Assembly (NCBI GenBank): GCA_964390465.1
Contig: CAYMIJ010000003.1
Location: 124,001 to 188,000, forward strand
DNA length: 64,000 nt
Direction of reading: 5' to 3'
Source of the DNA: JADZAI01 sp964390465
GTDB lineage: Bacteria > Pseudomonadota > Alphaproteobacteria > Micropepsales > Micropepsaceae
Below, in pieces: positions 40,480 through 49,440 of this stretch. The stretch's first letter is position 1, and every line of letters starts with the position of its first letter. Made by a program: the position numbers and the translations under genes. Under the pieces are notes generated by a model that did no database searches, had not been told where the DNA came from, and was given only the letters and a program-made list of their open reading frames with translations.

Positions 40480-41673
40480 TCAGCGCTCCCTCAACTGCGT
40501 CGCCCGGTTATAGGCGTTCATGAGAAGCGAGGTGATGAGCGAAAGCGCCAGATAGATCGCCGCTGTGATGGTCAGGATTTCCAGCGCCTGCCCGGTCTGG
40601 TTCAGCGATGTGCCAGCAAACACATGCACCAGATCAGGGAAGCCAATGGCGGCGGCGAGCGAGGAGTTCTTGGTCAGGTTGAGGTACTGGCTGGTCAGCG
40701 GCGGAATGATGATGCGCATGGCTTGCGGGATCACCACCAGTCGCAGCCGTTGCCCCCGACTGAGCCCCAGCGCCGAAGCGGCTTCCGATTGGCCTTTGCT
40801 CACGCCCTCGATGCCCGAACGGACGATTTCGGCGATGTAAGATGCCGTGTAGATGACCAGTGCGAACAGCAATGCGACGAGTTCCGGCAGAATGGCCAGT
40901 CCGCCCTTGAAATTGAATCCCTGAAGCACCGGGAACTCCAGGCTGACGGGCTGTCCAGCGGCCATGAAGGCCAGCACCGGCAGCCCGATAACGAGGCCCG
41001 CCCCCATCAGCATGTCAGGTGGCCGCTTGCCCGTGGCAGCCTGTCTGCGGCGCGCCCATCGCGTAATCAGCGCAGCGCCTGCAATGGCCGCCAGCAATGC
41101 CCATACGATCAACCCAGCGCCCTCGGTCCAGTGCAGTTTGGGAATATAAAGGCCGCGATTGGTCAGGAACGCGACATCTCCCACCGAGATGGCCTGTTTC
41201 ACGGCAGGCAGAACCGGGATCAGCGCCAGATAGAAGAACAGGATCCACAACAGCAGCGGCACATTGCGGACGAACTCGACATAGACCGCCGCCAGCCGCG
41301 ACACGATCCAGTTGGGCGACAGACGTGCAATGCCAATAACGAAGCCCAGCAGGGTCGCCAGAATGATGCCAAGTATGGACACGAAAACGGTGTTGAGAAG
41401 GCCGACCACCAGCACATCGAAATGTGTATCCCGCGCGGTATAGGGGATCAGCTTGAAGCCGATATCAAAGCCCGCGGTTTTTTCCAGAAAGCCCCAGCCC
41501 GTCGCCTGTCCCGAACGTCGCAGGGCGTCAGCAGCATTGCTGCCAAGTGTCCAGAACAGCCAGATCACGGCAATCAGGGCAAGCGTCTGAAAGGCGATGC
41601 CCCGCCAATAGGGATCGCTCCAGACGCTGCCACGTGGTGGCATGACTGGTCTGTCAGCCTCTGTCACCTGCAA
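40480..41673 (-). CDS. aapQ: General L-amino acid ABC transporter, permease AapQ
   Basis: The partner permease of AapM, 397 residues, with multiple membrane helices and a long periplasmic/cytoplasmic insert typical of AapQ. The EAA loop is QSEAASALGLSRGQRLRLVVIPQAM (split near ~310-335), followed by LTSQYLNLTKNSSLAAAIGFPDL. It lies 24 nt downstream of the binding-protein gene. Confidence 0.95.
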   Translation of the reverse strand: MQVTEADRPVMPPRGSVWSDPYWRGIAFQTLALIAVIWLFWTLGSNAADALRRSGQATGWGFLEKTAGFDIGFKLIPYTARDTHFDVLVVGLLNTVFVSILGIILATLLGFVIGIARLSPNWIVSRLAAVYVEFVRNVPLLLWILFFYLALIPVLPAVKQAISVGDVAFLTNRGLYIPKLHWTEGAGLIVWALLAAIAGAALITRWARRRQAATGKRPPDMLMGAGLVIGLPVLAFMAAGQPVSLEFPVLQGFNFKGGLAILPELVALLFALVIYTASYIAEIVRSGIEGVSKGQSEAASALGLSRGQRLRLVVIPQAMRIIIPPLTSQYLNLTKNSSLAAAIGFPDLVHVFAGTSLNQTGQALEILTITAAIYLALSLITSLLMNAYNRATQLRER

Positions 41674-41697
41674 AGCCCCTGCCCCCGCAATTCCGGC

Positions 41698-42717
41698 TCA
41701 GCGGATGGGTGGCGCGAACTGCAGCCCGCCATCTTTCCACAGGGCATTCTTGCCGCGCGCGATTTTCAGCGGCGAGTTGTCGCCGACATTGCGGTCGAAG
41801 ATTTCCTTGTAATTGCCAACTTTGCGGATGATGCGCACGGCCCAGTCATTGGTCAGGCCAAGCTGCTGGCCAAAGTCACCTTCCACACCCAGCAGTCTGC
41901 GGATTTCAGGGTTCTGGCTCTGAAGATGCTGATCGATGTCCTGGGACGATACGCCCAGTTCCTCGGCATTCAGCATGGCATAGAGCGTCCAGCGCACTAG
42001 ATCTTCCCACTTGTCGTCGCCCTGACGCACGGCTGCGGCCAGAGGCTCCTTGGAGATGATTTCAGGCAGAACGGTGTGTGCATTGGCGTCCGACAGTTCC
42101 AGACGCGCGGCGTAAAGACCCGACTGGTCGGTCGTGTAGGCGTCGCAGCGTCCGCTGTCATAGGCCGCCAGCGCTTCGGATTCCTTCTCGAAGGTCAGTA
42201 TCTGATACTGCATGCTATGCGTGCCGAAATAGTCGGCGACATTCAGCTCTGTCGTGGTGCCCGATTGTGTACAGATCGTCGCGCCACCAAGCTCATTCAC
42301 GCTCTTCACGCCAGATGCGGTCTTCACCATGAAACCCTGGCCGTCGTAATAGGTCGGGCTGATGAATTCCATTCCTAGTGCCACGTCACGCTGCATGGTT
42401 ACGGTGGTGTTACGGGACAGCAAATCGAACTCGCCAGACTGCAGGGCCGTGAAGCGGTCTTTGGCTGTAGCGGCTGTGTAGCGTACGGCGTTCGGGTCAT
42501 CGAAGATCGCGGCGGCCACGGCGCGGCACAAATCCACGTCAATGCCAGTCCAGTTGCCTTGTGCATCTGGGTTGGAAAACCCGGCCAGGCCATCGCTGAC
42601 CCCGCATTTCAGATAGCCATCCTTGCGCACCTTCTCCAGGGTCGGGCTGGCAGATTGCGCCAGGGCCAATGGTGCGAGCGCGGCGCCAAACAGCACGGCG
42701 AGAACATGTTTCTTCAT
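41698..42717 (-). CDS. aapJ: General L-amino acid-binding periplasmic protein AapJ
   Basis: The periplasmic solute-binding component, 339 residues (SBP family 3). The signal peptide ends in LALA-Q (~20). Landmarks are the N-lobe GYLKCGVSDGLAGFS and WTGIDVDLCRAVAAAIF, TVTMQRDVALGMEF, and the C-lobe domain SGTTTELNVADYF. It is the first gene of the operon, so its promoter lies in 42718-42821, between it and the divergent metC-like gene. Substrate range in Rhizobium Aap is broad L-amino acids. Confidence 0.95.
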   Translation of the reverse strand: MKKHVLAVLFGAALAPLALAQSASPTLEKVRKDGYLKCGVSDGLAGFSNPDAQGNWTGIDVDLCRAVAAAIFDDPNAVRYTAATAKDRFTALQSGEFDLLSRNTTVTMQRDVALGMEFISPTYYDGQGFMVKTASGVKSVNELGGATICTQSGTTTELNVADYFGTHSMQYQILTFEKESEALAAYDSGRCDAYTTDQSGLYAARLELSDANAHTVLPEIISKEPLAAAVRQGDDKWEDLVRWTLYAMLNAEELGVSSQDIDQHLQSQNPEIRRLLGVEGDFGQQLGLTNDWAVRIIRKVGNYKEIFDRNVGDNSPLKIARGKNALWKDGGLQFAPPIR

Positions 42718-42821
42718 GGCGGGTCTCTAAGGGTGGAACTAACCGGCAAATGGTCTAAACCACAGGATACAAAAACACTATCGCCAATGATGTTGCGGCT
42801 GCTCACAAGCCGCCGGGAGGA

Positions 42822-43988
42822 ATGATGAAGGACGAAACCCTGCTGATCCACGGTGGTCGGCATCCGTCAGACCATTTCGGGGCAGTCAATGTTCCGGTGT
42901 TCCGTGCATCGACTATCGTCCACCCCTCAATCGCCGCCTTGGAAGGCGGCGGCCAGTTGCCGTTCGCCTATGGGCGACGCGGCACCCCGACGACGCGCGG
43001 ACTGAGTGAGTCAGTCGCAGGTCTGGAACATGGTCACCGCACCATGCTGACACCATCGGGCCTGTCAGCCATTTCAATGGCCTTGATGTCTTTTCTGTCG
43101 ACAGGTGACCACCTACTGATGGCCGATTGCGTCTATGGGCCGGGGCGCAAGTTCGCCGACATGGAACTCACGCGTTTCGGGATCGATGTTTCATACTTCC
43201 CGGCGAACATCACCGGTGAGGCCCTCACCGCGCTGTTTCGGCCCAACACTAAAGTCGTTTTCATGGAAAGCCCCGGCTCCATCACATTCGAAATGATTGA
43301 TATTCCCGCCGTCGCAACGGCCTGCAAGGCGCGCGGCATCGTGACGATGGTCGATAACACCTGGGCAACCCCGCTTCTTTTCAAGCCGCTCGACCATGGT
43401 GTCGACATCGCCATTCTCGCCGCCACGAAATATCTGGTTGGCCATGCTGATGCACTTATGGGCACCATCACGGCCAACGAAATGCACGCCCAGCGCCTCG
43501 TTGATGTGTATGGCCGTTTCGGACTTTCGGTGTCTGGCGATGACGCTTATCTGACCCAGCGTGGTATGCGCACCATGTCAGTCCGCATGGCCCGCCATCA
43601 GGAAACGGCGCTGAAGATGGCGCGTTGGCTCCAGACGCGGCCTGAGGTCACGCGCGTGTTTTACCCCGCTCTTGAAAGTCATCCCGGTCACGCGATCTGG
43701 AAGCGCGACTACAAAGGGGCGTCGGGTCTGTTCGGCATTGAGTTGAAACCGGAAATCACGAAGGACGCAGTCGCGGCCATGTTGGATGGGCTGGAGCTGT
43801 TCGGCATGGGTTATTCGTGGGGTGGCTTTGAAAGCCTGATTGTCACAGGCGACGTCATCCGCACCTGCCCAGAAAGCATCAAACCTGTTGGCCGGGCCTT
43901 GCGGATCCATGCCGGACTTGAGGATGCTGACGAGCTGATCGCTGATCTTGATGCAGGCTTTGATCGTATGAACAGGACAGCAGGTTAA
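42822..43988 (+). CDS. metC: Cystathionine beta-lyase (PLP enzyme)
   Basis: A Cys/Met-metabolism PLP enzyme of 388 residues. The PLP lysine is in ILAATKYLVGHAD (~205), preceded by VDNTWATPLLFKPL; YGRRGTPTTRGLSESVAGLE and SGLSAISMALMS are the N-terminal landmarks. The C-terminal YSWGGFESLI is typical of MetC-like beta-lyases, which convert cystathionine to homocysteine. Two consecutive ATGs follow GGAGG; the second has better spacing. Beta-lyases of this group can also act on other thioethers or cystine. Confidence 0.9.
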   Translation: MMKDETLLIHGGRHPSDHFGAVNVPVFRASTIVHPSIAALEGGGQLPFAYGRRGTPTTRGLSESVAGLEHGHRTMLTPSGLSAISMALMSFLSTGDHLLMADCVYGPGRKFADMELTRFGIDVSYFPANITGEALTALFRPNTKVVFMESPGSITFEMIDIPAVATACKARGIVTMVDNTWATPLLFKPLDHGVDIAILAATKYLVGHADALMGTITANEMHAQRLVDVYGRFGLSVSGDDAYLTQRGMRTMSVRMARHQETALKMARWLQTRPEVTRVFYPALESHPGHAIWKRDYKGASGLFGIELKPEITKDAVAAMLDGLELFGMGYSWGGFESLIVTGDVIRTCPESIKPVGRALRIHAGLEDADELIADLDAGFDRMNRTAG

Positions 43989-44000
43989 CCGCCTGCCCCT

Positions 44001-44180
44001 TCACCACTCGCGCTGGCCCATCTGGACCCACGGGATTGAGGCAAAGGCGATGGCAATGACAAGCCCTGAGCCTAGCCCAATCCCAAGCCCGTCGATGAGG
44101 TCAAGGCCAGTCACGCGGGTTGCTAGCCAGCCGCCGAAAGCAAGTCCTGAAAGAGCGCCTATGATCAGCCAGCGTTTCAT
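44001..44180 (-). CDS. Small two-segment membrane protein (59 aa)
   Basis: A short gene of 59 codons with ATG at 44180 and stop TGA at 44001-44003. Translation starts MKRWLIIGALSGLAFGGW and continues with a second hydrophobic segment (GLGIGLGSGLVIAIAFA) to a charged end (QMGQREW). Two membrane helices with Gly-rich packing are likely. It follows the lactone oxidase gene by 26 nt on the same strand. I know no family for it. Confidence 0.6.
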   Translation of the reverse strand: MKRWLIIGALSGLAFGGWLATRVTGLDLIDGLGIGLGSGLVIAIAFASIPWVQMGQREW

Positions 44181-44206
44181 GCCACCAGTATAGCGGGGAT
44201 TCGGCC

Positions 44207-45544
44207 TCAGCCCATGTCGGTTTCGAACAGTTCCTTCAGATAAGGCGACATGAACTTGCCTGCCGGATCAGCAATCTTGCGTTGGCCATGGAAGGCATCC
44301 CATTTGGGATAGAGCGTCTTCAGATCACGCGCTTTCAGAAAGTGCTGTTTGCCCCAGTGAGGCCGTCCGCCAAAACTGCGGCATACTTCTTCTGCCGCTC
44401 GGAAAAGCCGCGTCTGGTCCATCGTATGGTATTGGTGGATGGAGAGTGTCGCGCTGTCACGCCCATAAAATGGGCTCATCCAGATGTCATCGCCTTTCAC
44501 AAAACGGAACTCGATGGGAAAGGCCGTCGCAATGCGGTCCTTGCGGATGCGTGCAGCCAGTGCTTTTAGGGCAGAGGCGGCATGCTCGCGCGGCACCGCA
44601 TATTCCATTTCGTTGAACCGCGTTGTGCGTGGCGACGGGAATGTTTCCCAGCTCCAGCGAACCCGACCATGTTTCGTTTCACCGCCCGCCATCTGGCTGG
44701 TCAGGAACCTGTGCCAGCGTTTTGAGGTGAATGGCAGAAGCTTGACCAATTTGCAGACCTTCTCAAAGGCCTTCTGGTCAGAGGAAATATGTTCTCCACG
44801 CGCCTTCATTTCCTCGACGGTAAAGGCACCGTCGGGGCGAATGTCGCTCACAGTATTGAGTGACTTGGCTGCCACCATGTCTGCATAGGGAAACCAGAAA
44901 AACTCGAAATGACGATGTTTACTGTCAAGCTCTTCCAGACGGTTGATGGTCTCGGTTGCGTCCGCAACCCAGCTGGACTCCTGCAAGGGATAGGACGGAA
45001 TCAGTTTCAACCGGAAACGCGTGATGACACCCAGAGCCCCCAGCGAGACGCGGGATGCTTCGAACATCTCAGGGTTATTACGCCGGTCAAGGCGCACAAT
45101 GTCACCGGTCCCGGTCACAAGTGTAACCCCTTCAACCGCTGTCGCCAGCGCGCCCAGCGTGCTGCCTGTGCCGTGTGTGCCTGTGGAAATCGCTCCAGCG
45201 AGCGTTTGCCTATCAACATCGCCCTGATTGGGCAGCGCAAGGCCATAGGCATGAAGCACCGGTCCGGCAGCATAGACATTCGTGCCCGCCCACAACTCAA
45301 CCTCACAGCTATCGCGGTCGGCTGAAATGATGCCGCTCATATTCTCGAGGCTGACAATGGCACCGTCACCAGCGCACAGGGGCGTGAAAGAATGTCCTGC
45401 CCCGGCCGGACGGATCGCTCCACCCTTATGCGACTTGATAAGTGCCGCGAGTTCTTCCTCGCTTCCGGGCCTCCATACAGCAGCCGGGCGCGCGTTCACT
45501 GCACCGGACCAGTTTGACCAGACGGGATTTGCCTTTGTGTTCAT
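44207..45544 (-). CDS. FAD-linked sugar-lactone oxidase (ALO/gulonolactone oxidase family)
   Basis: A VAO-family flavoprotein of 445 residues. The FAD-binding PP-loop has IRPAGAGHSFTPLC (~40-53) and TLAGAISTGTHGTGSTLGALA (split at ~115-135). The C-terminal ALO domain ends with GGRPHWGKQHFL, the conserved motif of D-arabinono-1,4-lactone and L-gulono-1,4-lactone oxidases. The catalysed reaction would oxidise an aldonolactone with O2 or another acceptor. The His that binds FAD covalently in some members is plausibly in GTHGTGS. No signal peptide. Confidence 0.9.
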   Translation of the reverse strand: MNTKANPVWSNWSGAVNARPAAVWRPGSEEELAALIKSHKGGAIRPAGAGHSFTPLCAGDGAIVSLENMSGIISADRDSCEVELWAGTNVYAAGPVLHAYGLALPNQGDVDRQTLAGAISTGTHGTGSTLGALATAVEGVTLVTGTGDIVRLDRRNNPEMFEASRVSLGALGVITRFRLKLIPSYPLQESSWVADATETINRLEELDSKHRHFEFFWFPYADMVAAKSLNTVSDIRPDGAFTVEEMKARGEHISSDQKAFEKVCKLVKLLPFTSKRWHRFLTSQMAGGETKHGRVRWSWETFPSPRTTRFNEMEYAVPREHAASALKALAARIRKDRIATAFPIEFRFVKGDDIWMSPFYGRDSATLSIHQYHTMDQTRLFRAAEEVCRSFGGRPHWGKQHFLKARDLKTLYPKWDAFHGQRKIADPAGKFMSPYLKELFETDMG

Positions 45545-45577
45545 GCCCCGGAGGCTAGCCGCACTCGTCCTATGGGA

Positions 45578-46294
45578 TCAATCCCGGACTGGTTTGAAAG
45601 CTGTCGCACGTTGTTCAGCATCGTGAACTTCCGCAGGCGTCAAGGTCATACGGAGACGATCAACCGGCGTGGCGTCGTATGCGCCGGTTTCAGGTAGGAT
45701 ATAGGTGCCGAAACCCTGCTCTTCTGCCAGGAGGTAGAATTTAAGGGCTTCTATTCGGTTCTGCGAGATAATGTCGCCTGCTTCCAATAACCCAGCATAG
45801 CTGTATTGAGCTTCCGCAATACCTTTGCTCGCCGCTAACCGAACAATTTCCACGGCGCGCTTCGGATCAATGCCATCACAATTTCTGGCATCAAGGCAGA
45901 CAATTGCGCGTCCAAAAGCTCCTTCCATATCGGTGGCTTGCTCACTGGCCTTGTAGCTCTTCACGGCGTGACTGTTCGGAGCCTCCGGCGAGTCACGGCT
46001 CTCCTTGAAAGCGTCCTGAGCGCGGGAAATGTTACCTGGTTTGGGTGCCAGCGCATTGCGTTCCTCGATCAACCTGTCGATATCGGATCGCCGCATCGGC
46101 TGTTGCGTCACCTGAACCGTCGCTGCTGGCGCGTCAGCATTGGCTGCGCCGGGAGTCGGTGCATTATGTGAAAAGAAATAAAATACCGCTGCCACAGCCA
46201 ATGCGGCCGCTGCTGCAAGCCCCGTGAATAACAGGATGCGGGGCGGAGAACTGACCTGAATCTGCGGCAATGGGAACCCTGTGATAGAAGTCAC
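45578..46294 (-). CDS. Membrane-anchored Sel1-like repeat protein
   Basis: A 238-residue protein. One N-terminal membrane segment (ILLFTGLAAAAALAVAAVFYFF, ~19-40) is followed by a polar linker and a C-terminal region with a Sel1-like pair (AVEIVRLAASKGIAEAQYSYAGLLEAGD; ALKFYLLAEEQGFG). Cys pair in CLDARNC. Sel1 repeats usually mediate protein contacts; the role here is unknown. It is periplasmic by topology. 33 nt upstream of the oxidase gene on the same strand. Confidence 0.7.
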   Translation of the reverse strand: MTSITGFPLPQIQVSSPPRILLFTGLAAAAALAVAAVFYFFSHNAPTPGAANADAPAATVQVTQQPMRRSDIDRLIEERNALAPKPGNISRAQDAFKESRDSPEAPNSHAVKSYKASEQATDMEGAFGRAIVCLDARNCDGIDPKRAVEIVRLAASKGIAEAQYSYAGLLEAGDIISQNRIEALKFYLLAEEQGFGTYILPETGAYDATPVDRLRMTLTPAEVHDAEQRATAFKPVRD

Positions 46295-46416
46295 AAACCA
46301 GATGCCGGAGAACTATGGCAATAGCGCGGCGTTGATAAGGCCACGGCACAGCATGTCACGCTCCGACATCACGGCTCGATTTGTCACTAAGAATATTAAC
46401 AGCAGGGTAAGGCAGA

Positions 46417-46493
46417 TGGCGACCCCGGCGTGACTCGAACACGCAACATCCCGCTTAGAAGGCGGGTGCTCTATCCGGTTGAGCTACGGGGTC
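46417..46493 (-). tRNA. tRNA-Arg (anticodon TCT)
   Basis: A complete 77-nt cloverleaf. The acceptor stem is GACCCCG paired with CGGGGTC, followed by discriminator G and an encoded CCA. The D arm is GCTC/GAGC. The anticodon stem is CCCGC/GCGGG with loop CTTCTAA (anticodon TCT, reading AGA/AGG). The T arm is GCGTG/CACGC with loop TTCGAGT. It is free-standing, with no integrase or att-like duplication seen beside it. Confidence 0.95.
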
Positions 46494-46542
46494 ACCTAGC
46501 GACTGTTTTCACCGGCTGAGTGTTGCTTGGCAAGACCCTGTG

Positions 46543-47691
46543 TCAGGCGCGCGGCAGGCGCACATGACGACGCTGGATAGAGGCGATGTCCTTCGCACCA
46601 ATGAGCTGCATCGTACGCCGCACGTCATCCGCCAGGATCTGGATCGCCCGCGCGACACCGGCCTCGCCACCGGCTGCTAACCCATAAAGATAGGCGCGCC
46701 CAACAGCCACCGCTGTGGCTCCGAGCGCCAGAGCTTTGACAATATCGGTGCCGCGACGCACTCCGGAATCGAATATGATCTCCGCCCTGCCTGCTACTGC
46801 ATCCACGATTTCGGGCAGGGTATCAATGCTGGCTGGGCACGTTTCAAGCTGTCGTCCGCCGTGATTCGACACCCAGATACAGCTTGCGCCGATATCCATA
46901 GCACGACGGGCATCGTCTGCGTGGCAGATGCCCTTGATCGCAAAAGGACCGCCCCACGCGTCGATCATCCACTTGGCATCTTTCCATGTAACAGACTGGT
47001 CGTATTGCGATGCGACCTGCTGCGCGATGCTTTTGGCATCATTTTGAGTTCCGATAGCTGGATAATTGGCGGGAACCATCGGTGGCGAGGTGAGTAGGTT
47101 GTAAAGCCAGCGAGGGCGTTGGATCGCCTGCCACATGATGCCAGGCGACATTTTCGGCGGAATGGAGAAACCATTTCGCGTGTCACGCTCGCGATGTCCT
47201 GCAACTGGCAAATCCACCGTCAGAATTGCGCCGGTAAACCCTGCTGCCTTGGCGCGAGCCAGAATATCGCGCACCAGCCCGTGATCCTTCCAGACATAAA
47301 TCTGATACCATTTCGGACCGGGATGGACCCTGGCCACATCCTCAACTGTCGTGGTGCCCAAAGTTGAGAGGCCATACGGAATGCCAGCCTTGTACGCGGC
47401 TGCGGCTGCGGCCCTTTCACCAAGATGATGAAACATACGCTGCAAGGCCGTGGGTGACAGTACGAAAGGCAGCGCAATTTCGCTGCCCATGACACGCGTT
47501 TTTGTGTCGATTTTTGTCACGTCAACCAGCGCGTCCCAGATCAATTCATGATCGCGCAGCCGCGAAGTGTTGCGGGCAAGCGTGATTTCGTCGTCAGCGC
47601 CGCCGTCGATATAGTCAAAAACCATGCGCGGCAGCGCGCGTTTTGCAGCCTGTCGCAGATCGGCAATATTCACACAGCGAGAAATTGTCAT
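46543..47691 (-). CDS. FMN-dependent alpha-hydroxy-acid dehydrogenase (LldD-like)
   Basis: A 382-residue family member of L-lactate dehydrogenase/glycolate oxidase. I chose the ATG at 47691, 4 nt after the upstream gene; an in-frame start 103 codons earlier lies inside that gene. Landmarks are RMVFDYIDGGADDE near the N-terminus, the catalytic-loop histidine in WVSNHGGRQLE with the following Arg, and the FMN phosphate site IIFDSGVRRGTDIVKALALGA and VGRAYLYGLAAGGE. The exact 2-hydroxy acid is not determined. It may be membrane-associated, as LldD is. Confidence 0.88.
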   Translation of the reverse strand: MTISRCVNIADLRQAAKRALPRMVFDYIDGGADDEITLARNTSRLRDHELIWDALVDVTKIDTKTRVMGSEIALPFVLSPTALQRMFHHLGERAAAAAAYKAGIPYGLSTLGTTTVEDVARVHPGPKWYQIYVWKDHGLVRDILARAKAAGFTGAILTVDLPVAGHRERDTRNGFSIPPKMSPGIMWQAIQRPRWLYNLLTSPPMVPANYPAIGTQNDAKSIAQQVASQYDQSVTWKDAKWMIDAWGGPFAIKGICHADDARRAMDIGASCIWVSNHGGRQLETCPASIDTLPEIVDAVAGRAEIIFDSGVRRGTDIVKALALGATAVAVGRAYLYGLAAGGEAGVARAIQILADDVRRTMQLIGAKDIASIQRRHVRLPRA

Positions 47692-47695
47692 CTCT

Positions 47696-49303
47696 TTACA
47701 TCCTGAACACGCCAAAACGCGTATCGGGTATCGGGGCGTTGAAGGTTGCTGCAAAGGCCAGACCCAGAACACGCCGCGTTTCGGATGGTGCGATAATACC
47801 ATCATCCCACAAACGCGCAGTTGCGTAGTAAGGATTGCCCTCTTCTTCGTAGCGTGCGCGGATCGGTGCCTTGAATGAGGCCTCATCCTCAGCACTCCAC
47901 TGCTCGCCGCGCGCTTCAAGTCCTTCACGCCGAACCGTCGCAAGCACGCTCGCGGCCTGTTCGCCGCCCATGACGCTGATGCGTGCATTGGGCCAGGCAA
48001 ACATGAATCGCGGTGAATAAGCGCGCCCGCACATGCCGTAATTGCCCGCGCCGAAAGAGCCCCCGATAATGAGCGTGATCTTCGGCACCTGCGCGGTGGC
48101 GACCGCTGTCACCATTTTTGCGCCATCCTTGGCAATGCCACCCGCTTCGTATTTGCGACCGACCATGAACCCGGAAATGTTCTGCAGGAACAGCAGTGGG
48201 ATCTTTCGCTGGGCGCATAGCTGGATGAAGTGTGCGGCCTTTTCCGCAGACTCGGAAAACAGGATCCCATTGTTGGCGACGATGCCGACTGGAATGCCCT
48301 GAATATGAGCAAAACCTGTAACAATGGTGGTCCCATAAAGCTTCTTGAACTCATCCAGCTCTGACCCGTCCACGATCCGGGCGATGACCTCGCGCACGTC
48401 ATACTGAACCGAAAGCGATGACGGGATGATCCCGTTGAGCTCATTCGGGTCATAGAGCGGGTCGCGGGATGCGATCAGCGGCACGCCCGTTCCATGCTTC
48501 GGCCCGAAATGCCGGGCAATACGGCGGGCGATACCCAGCGCATGTGCATCGTCCATCGCGTAGTGATCTGTGACGCCGCTTTCACGGGAGTGGACATCGG
48601 CGCCGCCAAGATCCTCGGCTGTTACCACTTCACCAGTTGCCGCCTTTACAAGTGGCGGGCCACCCAGAAAAATAGTGCCCTGATTGCGGACGATTACGGT
48701 TTCGTCGGACATAGCAGGGACATAGGCCCCGCCCGCCGTACAGCTTCCCATGACAACGGCAATCTGGGGAATGCCTGCTGCCGACATGGTCGCCTGATTA
48801 AAAAAGATGCGCCCGAAATGCTCGCGGTCAGGAAAAATATCAGCCTGATTGGGCAGATTTGCGCCGCCTGAATCGACCAGATAGATGCAGGGCAGTCGAT
48901 TTTCGCGCGCGACCTCCTGTGCGCGGAGGTGCTTTTTGACTGTCACGGGATAATAGGTGCCACCTTTAATCGTGGCGTCATTGCAGACGATGACGCATTC
49001 GCGCCCCTCAACCCGGCCAATGCCAGTGATGATGGATGCGGCATGAATATCGCCTTCATACATACCGAACGCTGCCAGTGGGGACAGTTCCAGAAACGGC
49101 GAGCCCGGGTCAAGCAGACGGCGTACGCGTTCGCGTGGCAGGAGCTTCCCGCGATCGGTATGGCGTTTGCGTGAACGTTCGTCTCCACCTATGGCCGCAG
49201 TCACCAGCCGCCCACGTAGTTCAGCGTTAAGCGCCTGCATAGCCGCTGCATTCGACTGGAAGGTGGCGTCGCGGGGTGTGATGGAGGACGTGATGCGTGT
49301 CAT
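47696..49303 (-). CDS. Acyl-CoA carboxylase carboxyltransferase subunit (MccB-like)
   Basis: A 535-residue biotin-dependent carboxyltransferase beta subunit. Landmarks are LVDSGGANLPNQADIFPDREHFGR (~145-168), MGSCTAGGAYVPAMSDE, IFLGGPPLVKAATGE, FLQNISGFMVG and GGSFGAGNYGMCGRAY. Sequence features fit methylcrotonyl-CoA carboxylase (leucine catabolism) or the related geranyl-CoA carboxylase. The biotin-carboxylase subunit is not in this window. The isovaleryl-CoA dehydrogenase for the preceding step is at 57.6-58.8 kb. Confidence 0.88.
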   Translation of the reverse strand: MTRITSSITPRDATFQSNAAAMQALNAELRGRLVTAAIGGDERSRKRHTDRGKLLPRERVRRLLDPGSPFLELSPLAAFGMYEGDIHAASIITGIGRVEGRECVIVCNDATIKGGTYYPVTVKKHLRAQEVARENRLPCIYLVDSGGANLPNQADIFPDREHFGRIFFNQATMSAAGIPQIAVVMGSCTAGGAYVPAMSDETVIVRNQGTIFLGGPPLVKAATGEVVTAEDLGGADVHSRESGVTDHYAMDDAHALGIARRIARHFGPKHGTGVPLIASRDPLYDPNELNGIIPSSLSVQYDVREVIARIVDGSELDEFKKLYGTTIVTGFAHIQGIPVGIVANNGILFSESAEKAAHFIQLCAQRKIPLLFLQNISGFMVGRKYEAGGIAKDGAKMVTAVATAQVPKITLIIGGSFGAGNYGMCGRAYSPRFMFAWPNARISVMGGEQAASVLATVRREGLEARGEQWSAEDEASFKAPIRARYEEEGNPYYATARLWDDGIIAPSETRRVLGLAFAATFNAPIPDTRFGVFRM

Positions 49304-49440
49304 GAGACGTGCCGTATGTATCGTAGTTTTCTATCCAACATGGAGTTGCGTGTCCTGCAATGTCCAAACTCATTTAAAGCTGTTGTCAGAACAGATGCAG
49401 GGCGATAGTCATTTTTGGAATGGGTTGCGGAGGGGCGTTC

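Noticed and set aside
40234..42000. 588-codon open frame on the plus strand
   Set aside because: It lies wholly antisense to aapQ and aapJ, has Arg/Gln/His-rich composition without domains, and is typical of high-GC shadow frames.
46417..46493. tRNA-Arg as an integration site
   Set aside because: Neither an integrase nor a duplicated 3' tRNA end was found on either side.
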